Positions 6,790 to 14,419 are shown, counted from the first letter of the stretch. The stretch is 30,031 bases of DNA from Collinsella sp. (GCA_031294825.1 JAUMPM010000047.1:1-30031), one strand, 5' to 3'. Notes: a model not told the origin generated them from the letters alone. Numbers and translations are program-made.

Positions 6790-8068
6790 CGCCGAGACCA
6801 AGCGCGTCACCTCCATCGCCCGTGCCATCAACTGGAGCTACATGTGGCGCCGCTTGGCGAGCTACGTCTGGCTCGATCTGTTGCTAGTGGTGATTGCGGC
6901 GGCGATCCTCGTCTATGGATACAACCAGACGCTGCCCGACGGCGCGTTTACCGCAGGATGGATCCCCAGCGCCACCGTTCGCGGCATGTCGCTGAAGCCC
7001 GCGCGCGGCTGGGACCTGACAACGCTCACCTATACCGTCGAGCTTGCGCGCACCACCAAGACCTTCCCCCTCGCGCAGAACCTCGCCGCGCTGTGGCCCC
7101 TCTATATCGTTGTTGTAGGTTGGCAGGTCACCAGCGTGCTCAACATGCTCGGCGGCGCCCGACGCGTGCGCCGCACCATGGCACCGCTCAACGACCTGGC
7201 TCTACGCGTGGACGAGCTCGGCCGTATGCAGCCCTCCAGCGGCAAGATGGAAACGCTGGAGCAGGCCATCGAGCGCGCAAGCGTCGACTCGCCAAGCGTC
7301 ACCACCGGCGACGCCGACCTGGCGAGCATCGAGGTCGCGCTCAACCGCCTACTGCGTCAGATGCAAGAGGCCAAGCTGCAGCAGATGCGCTTTGTCAACG
7401 ATGCGAGTCACGAGCTGCGCACGCCCATCGCGGTGATTCAGGGCTACGTGAACATGCTCGACCGCTGGGGCAAAGACGACCCGGACGTGCTAGCAGAGTC
7501 CATCGCCTCGCTCAAGGCCGAAAGCGAGCACATGCAAGAGCTCGTGGAACAGCTGCTGTTTTTGGCGCGCGGCGATGCCGGCCGCACCGTGCTGCGGCGC
7601 GCGAATACCGACCTGGCCGCACTGGTCGGCGAGGTTTGCGAAGAATCGCAGATGATCGATGCCGGGCACACATATCGGCTGGTGTACGATGTCACACTTA
7701 CCAGCGACCCGCGCTGCAACGCATCGGTTGACGTGGCACTCGTGAAGCAGGCTCTGCGCGTGATCGTGCAAAACGCCGCCAAGTACTCGGGTGCGGGAAC
7801 GACCGTCACATTTGGCATAACGCCCGATGCGGGCGCGGGCACAATCGACATAAGCGTTGAGGACGAGGGCATCGGCATGAACCAGGAATCCGCGGCTCAC
7901 GCGTTTGAGCGGTTCTACCGCGCTGACAACGCGCGCGATGCCGGCGCGCAGGGCTCGGGCCTGGGGCTCGCCATCGCCAAGTGGATCGTCGATAGCCATG
8001 GCGGCGTCATCGGTGTGACCTCAGTCGAGGGCGTCGGCAGCCGCTTTACGATACGCCTGCCGCGGTAG
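6773..8068 (+). CDS. sensor histidine kinase, partner of the response regulator
   Basis: Encodes 431 residues. The ATG at 6773 overlaps the response regulator and has GGGGTGGG before it. Membrane helix 1 is at about 31-50 and helix 2 at about 107-127, enclosing a short extracytoplasmic loop of about 55 residues. A HAMP-like linker follows (about 128-200). The H-box is FVNDASHELRTP with phosphorylated His213. The ATPase domain shows the N-box (VIVQNAAKYS, Asn334), the G1 box DEGIGM (364-369), FERFYRAD, and the G2 box GSGLGLA (394-400). All catalytic motifs are intact. The stimulus is unknown. A long palindrome and a terminator follow the gene. Confidence 0.92.
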   Translation: MSAARNAETKRVTSIARAINWSYMWRRLASYVWLDLLLVVIAAAILVYGYNQTLPDGAFTAGWIPSATVRGMSLKPARGWDLTTLTYTVELARTTKTFPLAQNLAALWPLYIVVVGWQVTSVLNMLGGARRVRRTMAPLNDLALRVDELGRMQPSSGKMETLEQAIERASVDSPSVTTGDADLASIEVALNRLLRQMQEAKLQQMRFVNDASHELRTPIAVIQGYVNMLDRWGKDDPDVLAESIASLKAESEHMQELVEQLLFLARGDAGRTVLRRANTDLAALVGEVCEESQMIDAGHTYRLVYDVTLTSDPRCNASVDVALVKQALRVIVQNAAKYSGAGTTVTFGITPDAGAGTIDISVEDEGIGMNQESAAHAFERFYRADNARDAGAQGSGLGLAIAKWIVDSHGGVIGVTSVEGVGSRFTIRLPR

Positions 8069-8082
8069 GGGCGTCTCTCACC

Positions 8083-8270
8083 AATCGAAGTGGAATGCTT
8101 TTCCGCGAAGTGAACGACCCAATTTGGACCCCCGAAGCATCCGCACTTTTTGGCGCCAAAACCGCAAGAAAAACCTGACAAAACCGCAGGAAACGGCGTC
8201 TCCAAAGCGTCGATGCTCCAGGGGTTCGATTTCACTCGTTCACTTCGCGGAAAGCCATTCACCTTCGATT
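8083..8270. repeat. 188-base imperfect palindrome after the kinase gene
   Basis: AATCGAAG at 8083 pairs with CTTCGATT ending at 8270, and complementarity runs inward with gaps for about 70 bases on each side, including the strong block TTCCGCGAAGTGAACGA (8101-8117) against its complement around 8238-8251. The 40-base centre contains two near-identical copies of AAAACCGCA(A/G)GAAA. No protein frame is credible. It could fold into one long hairpin RNA downstream of the kinase or be a non-autonomous mobile element. Confidence 0.7.
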
Positions 8271-8302
8271 TACGGCAGCCCGTCAGTCACCCTCTCGGTA
8301 TT

Positions 8303-8340
8303 AAAAATGGGGCAAGGCCACGCGCCTTACCCCATTTTTT
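8303..8340. terminator. bidirectional intrinsic terminator
   Basis: AAAAATGGGG-C-AAGG pairs with CCTT-A-CCCCATTTTTT around the loop CCACGCG, with A and T tracts on the two sides. It lies between the rightward kinase operon and the leftward VOC gene (stop at 8363) and can serve both. Confidence 0.85.
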
Positions 8341-8362
8341 GCTAACTAAAGCAGCTTGTACG

Positions 8363-8737
8363 CTACTCGCGGCACAGATGCACGGCGAAGCCGGCGAACT
8401 CGCGCTTAAAGTACACGATCTTGGTGCCGCCGTCGGGCAGCAGCACGCGCGACTCCTCGTTGGCCTCGAGCCCGCGCTCGGCAAACCACTTCTCGGCCGC
8501 ATCGATGTCGTTGACGGCAAAGCCGATGTGGCCCTTGGCGCCACGACCATTCTGCTTCATGACCTCAACCAGCGAATCGTTAAAGTACGAAACCGGGGTC
8601 TCGATGACGGGCAGGCCCATCATCGTCGAGAACAGCTCCGCGATCTCCAGGGCGTCTGCCGGGTCGGTGGCGTTAATGCCCACATGGGCAACGCGCATGC
8701 CAAAGAGCTCTACCGGGTTGGCGTTCTGCTCACTCAT
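8363..8737 (-). CDS. VOC superfamily (glyoxalase-like) protein
   Basis: Encodes 124 residues from the ATG at 8737. The fold signature is two beta-alpha-beta-beta-beta modules: the first begins RVAHVGINATD (about 15-60), the second GHIGFAVNDID (about 69-122) and ends FAGFAVHLC. His18, Glu58, His70 and His120 sit at the four places where VOC enzymes carry metal ligands, so a metal-dependent lyase, isomerase or epimerase is plausible. The exact reaction is not evident. It lies 11 bases downstream of a PTS IIB gene in the same direction, so a role on a phosphosugar-derived compound is possible but inferred. Confidence 0.8.
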   Translation of the reverse strand: MSEQNANPVELFGMRVAHVGINATDPADALEIAELFSTMMGLPVIETPVSYFNDSLVEVMKQNGRGAKGHIGFAVNDIDAAEKWFAERGLEANEESRVLLPDGGTKIVYFKREFAGFAVHLCRE

Positions 8738-8748
8738 ACAGTCAGCGC

Positions 8749-9036
8749 CTACTGAGCCATGACGTCGAGGACGGCCTTCTCGGCGGCGACGCGGTTCATG
8801 CCGGTCATGAAGGGCACGCCGCTCACATACGGGCAGGTGAGGCCCTCGGGGGCAACGGTGGTGGCGATCAGCAGGTCGGCGCCCTCGTCGCAAACGTCCT
8901 TGGCCTCGGAGATGGCGCACTGCACGATCTCGTACTTGTCGGCGTAACCGTTGGCGTCGAGCAGGGTAGCGACCTTCTGGGCAACGAGCGTGGAAGTAGC
9001 AGCGCCAGCACCGCAAGCCAAAACGATCTTCTTCAT
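8749..9036 (-). CDS. orphan PTS IIB protein, galactitol type
   Basis: Encodes 95 residues. GGGAG precedes the ATG at 9036. The N-terminus MKKIVLACGAGAATST carries the phosphorylatable Cys8 within the CGxGxATS loop typical of GatB-type IIB domains; length and alternating beta-alpha pattern fit. In the phosphotransferase system it would relay phosphate from IIA to a sugar at a IIC porter. No IIA or IIC of this family is nearby, and the mannose-family set at 26244-28774 is a different IIB fold. It may partner with components elsewhere or act as a regulatory phosphoacceptor. Confidence 0.85.
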   Translation of the reverse strand: MKKIVLACGAGAATSTLVAQKVATLLDANGYADKYEIVQCAISEAKDVCDEGADLLIATTVAPEGLTCPYVSGVPFMTGMNRVAAEKAVLDVMAQ

Positions 9037-9114
9037 AGGTAATGTCTCCCTTCGTGGTTTACTTTAGGTAAGTGTACCGCAGCGAGCGATGGCACTCAGC
9101 CTCGATGAGCTTTT

Positions 9115-9144
9115 ATGCCAGTTTGCTTGCGCGCTGCGTATAAT
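9115..9144 (+). promoter_or_regulatory. promoter of the helical-repeat membrane protein gene
   Basis: A consensus TATAAT at 9139-9144 is preceded, 18 bases away, by ATGCCA (9115-9120), which matches four of six -35 positions. The leader to the ATG at 9200 would be about 50 bases and includes AAGGA. Confidence 0.55.
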
Positions 9145-9199
9145 ACATCTAGTACGTGTTGTCATACCGCTCGCTTTATGAGCGACTAAGGACCCTAAT

Positions 9200-9823
9200 A
9201 TGCCCGATTCCCGCACCCTCTGGACCGCCGTCGTCATCATCTGTATCGCCGTGTCGGTATTCTTTAGCGTCAAAAAACGCACCACTTTTAAGCGCCTGCA
9301 ACAGCTTATGGCTGCCAAGCAGTGGGACGAGTTCGATCGTTTGCTCGATGGCAAACTCACCAGCATGCTGTACCCGCGCTATAACCGCGACTACCTGCGC
9401 CTGAACTCCTATCTGCTGCGCGAGGACCACAAGCGTGCCGACGAGATGTTCGATTTGCTGCTGGGGCTCAACCTGCCCAAAATGCAGCGCGTCGACCTGG
9501 TGATTAAGGCCTTTAACTACTACGTTGGCCAGGAGGACCGCAAAAAGTCCAAGGAGCTCCTGCACGAGATCAAGGGCTTTGAGGGCGGTCAGGCCGAGGC
9601 AGTCGCACACGAATGCCAGCTGATGTACGACACGATGATCTTGAAGCGCCACAACGACATTCCCGAGCTGGAGCGCATGCTCAAGGAGGCCGGTGACGAC
9701 AAGGTCAAGAGCTGCCGCCTGGAATACCTGCTGGCCCTGCAGTACAAGAACAAGGGCGACGAAGCCAAGTTTGCCGAGTACTTGGAAAAGTCGGGCCGGC
9801 ACTCGATGGCTGTCAACGCGTAA
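9200..9823 (+). CDS. N-terminally anchored helical-repeat protein, unknown
   Basis: Encodes 207 residues. AAGGA precedes the ATG. Residues 8-24 are a single hydrophobic helix (WTAVVIICIAVSVFFSV) followed by KKR, giving a signal-anchor with the rest probably cytoplasmic. The remainder is almost entirely predicted amphipathic helix with TPR-like spacing (for example WDEFDRLLDGKL, ADEMFDLLLGLNL, KSKELLHEIKGF, AEYLEKSGR). No enzyme motif is visible. TPR-type scaffolds usually mediate protein-protein contacts; which partner is unknown. It is followed directly by the tRNA-Leu gene. Confidence 0.75.
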   Translation: MPDSRTLWTAVVIICIAVSVFFSVKKRTTFKRLQQLMAAKQWDEFDRLLDGKLTSMLYPRYNRDYLRLNSYLLREDHKRADEMFDLLLGLNLPKMQRVDLVIKAFNYYVGQEDRKKSKELLHEIKGFEGGQAEAVAHECQLMYDTMILKRHNDIPELERMLKEAGDDKVKSCRLEYLLALQYKNKGDEAKFAEYLEKSGRHSMAVNA

Positions 9824-9834
9824 CGGACGGCTTG

Positions 9835-9843
9835 TGCTAGACT
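9835..9843 (+). promoter_or_regulatory. extended -10 promoter for tRNA-Leu
   Basis: TGCTAGACT has the TGn extension plus a -10 hexamer TAGACT at 9838-9843, placing the start about 5 bases before the mature tRNA at 9855. No good -35 is seen. Confidence 0.4.
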
Positions 9844-9854
9844 TCTAGTCTCAC

Positions 9855-9939
9855 GGGGGCGTGGCGGAATTGGCATACGCAGGAGACTTAAAATCTCTCG
9901 CCGCAAGGATTGTGGGTTCGAGTCCCACCGCCCCTACCA
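9855..9939 (+). tRNA. tRNA-Leu, anticodon UAA
   Basis: The 85-base gene folds as a class II (long variable arm) tRNA. Acceptor stem: GGGGGCG (9855-9861) pairs with CGCCCCT, followed by discriminator A and encoded CCA (9937-9939). The anticodon loop CTTAAAA has TAA at 9889-9891, reading UUA and UUG. The T arm carries GTGGG-TTCGAGT-CCCAC. UUA codons should be rare in this GC-rich genome. Confidence 0.95.
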
Positions 9940-9952
9940 TATGACGCTTACA

Positions 9953-9989
9953 AGCCCGTGTCCCCCAGGGATGCGGGCTCGTTTCTTTT
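9953..9989 (+). terminator. intrinsic terminator of the tRNA-Leu transcript
   Basis: A 12-bp stem AGCCCGTGTCCC/GGGATGCGGGCT (two G-U pairs) with a CCA loop is followed by CGTTTCTTTT. It starts 14 bases after the tRNA CCA end. Confidence 0.85.
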
Positions 9990-10011
9990 AGATGCCGGTG
10001 GGACTCTAAGC

Positions 10012-10072
10012 TGCGGTGGAATAGATCCTGTTTATACCGTTTACCAGCCCATTTAGGAACTATTTCACCGCA
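10012..10072. repeat. 13-bp inverted repeat between tRNA-Leu and the phosphatase gene
   Basis: TGCGGTGGAATAG (10012-10024) and CTATTTCACCGCA (10060-10072) are complementary with one mismatch and 35 bases between. The right arm ends 17 bases before the stop codon of the leftward phosphatase gene. Lacking a T tract, it looks more like a repeat element than a terminator. Confidence 0.5.
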
Positions 10073-10088
10073 ACTCAAAGGGAGACGG

Positions 10089-11090
10089 TTAAAGGGCGCT
10101 CAGACTCGGGGTCCAGGCGATGGTGGGGGTTGCACCGTCAAGAGTCTCGTTGATGGTGGCGGCCATACCGGCGAGCAGGCTGTTCTCGCTCACGGTAAGC
10201 GCCCCGTAGCCACCGGCGCGCATGAGCTCGCGAATTACCACGGCACCTGCCAAAATCACGCCCGCGCGTTTGGGCTGCACGCCTGGCAGTGCGGCAATGC
10301 CTGCAACATCCAGCGCAGACATGCGCTCGATAGCGGCCGAAACCTGATCCAGCGAAAGCTCGCGTAGGTGCACAAAGCTCGAATCATACGGCTCCAGCTC
10401 GTGAACGAGCGCAACGAGCGTGGTGACGGTGCCACCCACCGCGACCAGGCGCTCGGCACGCTCAAAATCGCTGGGCAGGCCTTCAAAATAGGCGGCGAAC
10501 TGCTCGCCTGCCCACGCGGCAGCGGCAGCAAGCTCACTGTCCGTTGGCGGCAGTGCCGAGAAAAACCGCTCGGTCACACGGCGGCAACCGATGTCCAGCG
10601 AGCGCGTCCCTTCCAGCGCAAAGACGCCACGCTCCGGTGCATAGACGCCCGTCGCGAGCTCCGTGGATCCACCGCCCGAATCGGCAACAATGATGCGCTC
10701 GCCGGCAAAGTCGTGCGCCACGCCAAAAAACGTCAGGCGTGCCTCGACCTCGCCCGGAATCACCTGTGGCTCAAGCCCCAGATTGCGCAGGCCGTCCAGC
10801 AGCAGCGCGGCGTTGGACGCATCGCGCGCGGCGCTCGTGCAGGCGGTGCAGATGCACGCGGCCCCAAAGGCACGAGCCTCGTCCACAAACATTCGGCACG
10901 CAGAGAGCACGCGCTCAACGGCCGCCTCGCAAAAGCGGCCCGTCGCGTCCACGCCCTCACCCAAGTCGGTAATCTCGGTATGCTTGGACGATTCCACGAT
11001 CGCCCCGCCCTCGACCTGCGCTAATACCAGTCGCGACGACACCGTTCCCAGATCGATCGCCGCCACCTTATATCGTTTGCAATCTGCCAT
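10089..11090 (-). CDS. Ppx/GppA family phosphatase
   Basis: Encodes 333 residues. GGAGGGG precedes the ATG at 11090. The ASKHA-type fold is shown by the first phosphate loop, AAIDLGTVSSRLVLAQV (about 10-26), and the second, ADSGGGSTELATG (about 140-152). The family hydrolyses inorganic polyphosphate or the gamma/5'-phosphate of pppGpp. At this length it has only the two N-terminal domains and lacks the C-terminal helical/HD region of long Ppx proteins, as in many actinobacterial forms. Which substrate dominates cannot be decided. The FtsB-like gene lies 20 bases upstream, with enolase further up, an order often seen in actinobacteria. Confidence 0.85.
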   Translation of the reverse strand: MADCKRYKVAAIDLGTVSSRLVLAQVEGGAIVESSKHTEITDLGEGVDATGRFCEAAVERVLSACRMFVDEARAFGAACICTACTSAARDASNAALLLDGLRNLGLEPQVIPGEVEARLTFFGVAHDFAGERIIVADSGGGSTELATGVYAPERGVFALEGTRSLDIGCRRVTERFFSALPPTDSELAAAAAWAGEQFAAYFEGLPSDFERAERLVAVGGTVTTLVALVHELEPYDSSFVHLRELSLDQVSAAIERMSALDVAGIAALPGVQPKRAGVILAGAVVIRELMRAGGYGALTVSENSLLAGMAATINETLDGATPTIAWTPSLSAL

Positions 11091-11110
11091 TGCCGGCTCC
11101 CCTCCGGGCG

Positions 11111-11881
11111 CTATTTGCCGTTGGACACGACCGTCTGGCCCTCGACGCCGTTAAACCCAAACAGCATGTCGAGCGCCTGAATGTACCACGGCACGTCCTT
11201 GCCGACTTCTTCGATTTCCTTGGCAACTTCGCTGGCCTTCTTGGCGTTCGACGACTTCTGGCTCGACGAGGCATCAGAATCGTCGTCCAGGCCCTGCACT
11301 TCAATCTTCTTCTCACCGGGCATCACCAGACCCAGGTCCTCGGACGCCGCGTCCTTGATACCCTCCTCCGAGAGCAACTTGTCGACGCTTTTTTGCAGCT
11401 CATCATTGTATTGCTGGCGAATCTCGACCTGCTTGGCTAAGATATCGCTCGAGCGTTTGGCAACGTAAAGGTCGCGCACGGGAAAGTACAGGCTCACGAG
11501 CGCCAGGGCGACGACAATACCGATAAACAGCCCTCGCTGGGGACCGTGGGTAAAGTCGTAAATTGCCTTGACCACCGCGTTGTCGTTGGCGTAATGCATG
11601 AAGTCCGAGCCCGAAAGACGGTTCGAGGGACGGCGCGGCTTTTCATGCGTTTGAGCTGAGGAACGCTGAGCATGCTCCGAATGCGCCGGGCTCACCGAAC
11701 GTGGCGGACGGTCCGTCGGCGTGTTCATTTGAGCACGGGAGTGTGAGGCGCTTGTCGGTCGCTGCATGGAGCGGTCGGCACCGGCGTAATCGGACCCGCC
11801 GAGCTGCACCGTGCGCGCACGGCGAGGTGACGGCTCACGCGAACCGGCGGAATAGTACCTGTTGTCGTAAATCTGATCCAT
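11111..11881 (-). CDS. FtsB/DivIC-like septum formation initiator
   Basis: Encodes 256 residues from the ATG at 11881. Residues 1-115 are disordered, rich in Arg, Ser, Pro and Gln. A single membrane helix (about 118-135, LFIGIVVALALVSLYFPV) is followed by a heptad-like coiled-coil segment (about 140-172, KQVEIRQQYNDELQKSVDKL) and the short EDLGLVMPGEKKI stretch, which matches the conserved region after the coil in FtsB/DivIC proteins. The family bridges FtsL and FtsQ/DivIB in the division complex. The C-terminal tail (about 197-256) is acidic, then Ser/Lys-rich. The long N-terminal tail is characteristic of actinobacterial members. Between enolase and the phosphatase, as in many actinobacteria. 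Confidence 0.82.
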   Translation of the reverse strand: MDQIYDNRYYSAGSREPSPRRARTVQLGGSDYAGADRSMQRPTSASHSRAQMNTPTDRPPRSVSPAHSEHAQRSSAQTHEKPRRPSNRLSGSDFMHYANDNAVVKAIYDFTHGPQRGLFIGIVVALALVSLYFPVRDLYVAKRSSDILAKQVEIRQQYNDELQKSVDKLLSEEGIKDAASEDLGLVMPGEKKIEVQGLDDDSDASSSQKSSNAKKASEVAKEIEEVGKDVPWYIQALDMLFGFNGVEGQTVVSNGK

Positions 11882-11924
11882 GTGCGCCTTGTGCGGTTGA
11901 GGTTTGTTTGCGCTAAGTCTTTTA

Positions 11925-11933
11925 GTTATAGCA
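11925..11933 (-). promoter_or_regulatory. extended -10 promoter for the FtsB-like gene
   Basis: Read on the minus strand, TGCTATAAC (11933 to 11925) has a TGn extension directly before TATAAC, about 45 bases from the start codon. No -35 is visible. It lies just downstream of the enolase terminator, so the gene can be transcribed independently of eno. Confidence 0.5.
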
Positions 11934-11972
11934 CGAGTGCGCGCACCGCCTTCGGCGGCCCTTGCTCGACAT

Positions 11973-12004
11973 AAAAAAGGCGCTGAGCCATATGGCCCAG
12001 CGCC
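11973..12004 (-). terminator. enolase terminator
   Basis: On the minus strand GGCGCTG-GGCCATATGGCT-CAGCGCC, with an inner GCCAT/ATGGC pairing, is followed by six T residues. It lies about 75 bases after the eno stop codon. Confidence 0.85.
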
Positions 12005-12077
12005 CAATGGCGCTCAACAGTGCCCGGCGGGAACGAGGCGAATCCGAGTCAGCTCCGTCCCCGCACACGCCGCCTGC

Positions 12078-13367
12078 CTAGCGAATGTTGTAGAACGCGG
12101 CCTTTCCGGCGTAGCGCGCGCTGCCCTCGAGCTCGTCCTCGATGCGGATGAGCTGGTTGTACTTGGCGATGCGATCGCTACGGCACGGGGCGCCCGACTT
12201 GATCTGGCCGGCATTGACGCCCACGACCAGGTCGGCGATCGTGGAATCCTCGGTCTCGCCGGAGCGGTGACTCACGATGCAGGCGTAGCCGGCCTCCTTG
12301 GCGGTCTCGATGGCCTCGAGCGACTCGGTGAGCGTGCCGATCTGGTTGACCTTGACCAGGATCGCGTTGGCGGCGCCCAGCTCGATGCCCTTCTTGAGGC
12401 GCTCGGTGTTGGTGACAAACAGGTCGTCGCCCACCAGCTGCACCTTGTTGCCAATGCGCTGGGTGAGCTCGACCCAACCGTCCCAGTCCTCCTCGGCCAT
12501 GCCGTCCTCGATGGAGATGATGGGATAGGTGTCAACAAGCTTCTCCCAGTAATCGACCATCTGGGCGCTCGTGTACTCCACGCCCTCGCCCTTGAGCTCG
12601 TACATACCGGTCTCGGCGTTGTAGAACTCGGTCGAGGCCGGATCCATGGCGTACATGAAGTCGACGCCGGGCTTAAAGCCAGCCTTCTCGACGGCCTTGG
12701 TGATGTACTCGAACGGCTCAGCGTTGGTCTTGAGGTTGGGCGCAAAGCCGCCCTCGTCGCCCACGCCGCCGCCCAAGCCGGCCTCGTGCAGCACGCCCTT
12801 GAGGGTGTGGTAGACCTCGGCGCACCAGCGCAGGCCCTCGGCAAAGCTCCGGGCGCCCACCGGCATGATCATGAACTCCTGGAAGTCGACGTTGTTGTCG
12901 GCGTGCACGCCGCCGTTGAGGATATTCATCATGGGCGTGGGCAGCAGATGGGCGTTGACACCGCCCAGGTACTGGTACAGCGACAGGCCCGCCGACTCGG
13001 CTGCGGCGCGGGCAACTGCCAGCGACACGCCCAGAATGGCGTTGGCGCCGAGCTTGGTCTTGTTGGTCGTACCGTCCGCGGCGATTAGCGCGGCATCGAC
13101 GGCGCGCTGATCGAAGGCGTCGAGGCCCACGACGGCATCGGCACACTCGTTGTTGACGTGCTCGACGGCCTGCGAGACACCCTTGCCCAGATAGCGGCCC
13201 TTGTCGCCGTCGCGCAGCTCACATGCCTCAAAGGCGCCGGTCGAAGCGCCCGAAGGCACCATCGCGCGGCCGAAGCTGCCGTCCTCGAGCACGACCTCGA
13301 CCTCGACGGTGGGGTTGCCGCGACTGTCGAGCACCTCGCGACCGTAGACATCCAAAATATCGCTCAT
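12078..13367 (-). CDS. eno: enolase (phosphopyruvate hydratase)
   Basis: Encodes 429 residues, the normal length. Converts 2-phosphoglycerate to phosphoenolpyruvate in glycolysis; cytoplasmic. The N-terminus has REVLDSRGNPTVEVEV and the mobile loop SGASTG. Catalytic acid Glu205 (VGDEGG), magnesium ligands Asp242 (MDP), Glu287 (IEDGM) and Asp314 (VGDD), catalytic base Lys339 (LVKVNQIGTL), and the signature SHRSGETED around His367 are all present. GGGAG precedes the ATG. It has its own promoter and terminator and is the second-best recognised gene of this segment after the tRNA. Its PEP product also drives the PTS systems found here. Confidence 0.98.
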   Translation of the reverse strand: MSDILDVYGREVLDSRGNPTVEVEVVLEDGSFGRAMVPSGASTGAFEACELRDGDKGRYLGKGVSQAVEHVNNECADAVVGLDAFDQRAVDAALIAADGTTNKTKLGANAILGVSLAVARAAAESAGLSLYQYLGGVNAHLLPTPMMNILNGGVHADNNVDFQEFMIMPVGARSFAEGLRWCAEVYHTLKGVLHEAGLGGGVGDEGGFAPNLKTNAEPFEYITKAVEKAGFKPGVDFMYAMDPASTEFYNAETGMYELKGEGVEYTSAQMVDYWEKLVDTYPIISIEDGMAEEDWDGWVELTQRIGNKVQLVGDDLFVTNTERLKKGIELGAANAILVKVNQIGTLTESLEAIETAKEAGYACIVSHRSGETEDSTIADLVVGVNAGQIKSGAPCRSDRIAKYNQLIRIEDELEGSARYAGKAAFYNIR

Positions 13368-13444
13368 GTTGTCTCCCTCTCACTTGGAAACGGGTTGAAT
13401 GCTTGGCGACGCGGCTTACACGCTGCAGCGGCGCGAAGGTTCAT

Positions 13445-13500
13445 AAGTTAGCCTTGTCGCACTTTTTGTATTATGCCCTAAGTTAGCCAAGCGATACAAT
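13445..13500 (-). promoter_or_regulatory. eno promoter with two direct GGCTAACTTA repeats
   Basis: Minus strand: TTGTAT (13500-13495), an 18-base spacer, then CATAAT (13476-13471). GGCTAACTTA occurs twice on the minus strand, at 13489-13480 inside the spacer and at 13454-13445 just after the expected start, 35 bases apart. Placement over the spacer and start region is typical of repressor operators. Each copy resembles half of the DtxR/IdeR iron box, but this is only a resemblance. Confidence 0.55.
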
Positions 13501-13550
13501 CTTTTTAAAAAATAATGGGAGCGATGGGACAAGTCTGTCCCGTCGCTCCC
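13501..13550 (-). terminator. mazG terminator
   Basis: A 15-bp stem, GGGAGCGATGGGACA (13517-13531) against TGTCCCGTCGCTCCC (13536-13550) with one mismatch-free core and a 4-base loop, is followed on the minus strand by ATTATTTTTTAAAAAG. It starts 7 bases after the mazG stop codon. Confidence 0.88.
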
Positions 13551-13556
13551 GCGGTA

Positions 13557-14417
13557 TTACTCCCCTGCCTTTGCTGCGTCCCACAGGTCGTTGAGGCCAT
13601 GGGTCGAAAGCTCGGCAAGATCCACGTGGGCGTCGGCCGCCATCTGCTCCATCGCGGCCCAGCGGCGGCGGAACTTTGCCGTGCTGGCACGCAGGGCGCT
13701 CTCGGCGTCGATGCCCTCCTTGCGCGCAACGTTGACCAGGGCAAAGAGCAGATCGCCAAACTCCATTTCGCGCTCGGGCGTTCCGGGAGCCTCGGCCTCA
13801 AACTCGGCACGCTCCTCAGCTACCTCGTTCCACACGTCCTGGACCGTCTCCCACTCAAAGCCTACGGCAGCCGCCTTGCGCGACACCTTCTGCGCCTGCA
13901 TCAGCGCCGGCAGGTGCGTGGGCACGCCGTCGAGCAGGCCCTCGGGCGCGGCCTCGCCTGCCGCCACGGCCTTGTCCTTGGCGGCCTTCTCGGCAAGCTT
14001 GACCTCGTCCCAAATCTTGAGCACCTCGTCAGAGTTATCGGCATCCACATCGCCAAACACGTGCGGGTGACGACGGATGAGCTTGGCGTCGATATCGCGC
14101 GCCACATCGGCCAGCGTAAACTCACCGGCGTCCGCCGCGATCTGCGCATGCAACACTACCTGCATGAGCACGTCGCCGAGCTCCTCGCGCAGATGCGCCG
14201 CGTCGTCGGTCTCGATGCAATCGAGCGCCTCGTAGGCTTCCTCGATCATGTTCTTGCCAATGCTCTGATGCGTCTGTTCGCGGTCCCACGGGCAGCCATC
14301 GGGCTGACGCAGGCGCCAGATGGTCTGCACCAGATGCTGCAGCTCAGCCGACGCGTCGACTAGCGTGGACAGATCGCGCGAGCCCTCGGCATTTTGCTGA
14401 GCCATATGCTCGGCCAT
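13557..14417 (-). CDS. mazG: nucleoside triphosphate pyrophosphohydrolase MazG
   Basis: Encodes 286 residues. GGAGGA precedes the ATG at 14417, two bases after the stop of the upstream phosphodiesterase gene, so the two are cotranscribed. Hydrolyses (d)NTPs to NMP and pyrophosphate, a house-cleaning role. Two MazG domains in tandem: the first has CPWDREQTH (42-50), the EExxE helix (Glu59, Glu60, Glu63) and EELGDVL (78-84); the second has VGFEWE (185-190), EVAEERAEF (198-206) and EFGDLLFALVN (219-229). This full-length double-domain architecture is the housekeeping MazG type rather than a short phage form. Confidence 0.93.
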   Translation of the reverse strand: MAEHMAQQNAEGSRDLSTLVDASAELQHLVQTIWRLRQPDGCPWDREQTHQSIGKNMIEEAYEALDCIETDDAAHLREELGDVLMQVVLHAQIAADAGEFTLADVARDIDAKLIRRHPHVFGDVDADNSDEVLKIWDEVKLAEKAAKDKAVAAGEAAPEGLLDGVPTHLPALMQAQKVSRKAAAVGFEWETVQDVWNEVAEERAEFEAEAPGTPEREMEFGDLLFALVNVARKEGIDAESALRASTAKFRRRWAAMEQMAADAHVDLAELSTHGLNDLWDAAKAGE

Positions 14418-14419
14418 GG

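Noticed and set aside
13525..13541. GGGACA...TGTCCC in the mazG terminator as another copy of the GGGAC repeat
   Set aside because: The match is only the GGGAC core of a stem that has a good T tract and lies 7 bases after a stop codon; a plain terminator explains it fully.
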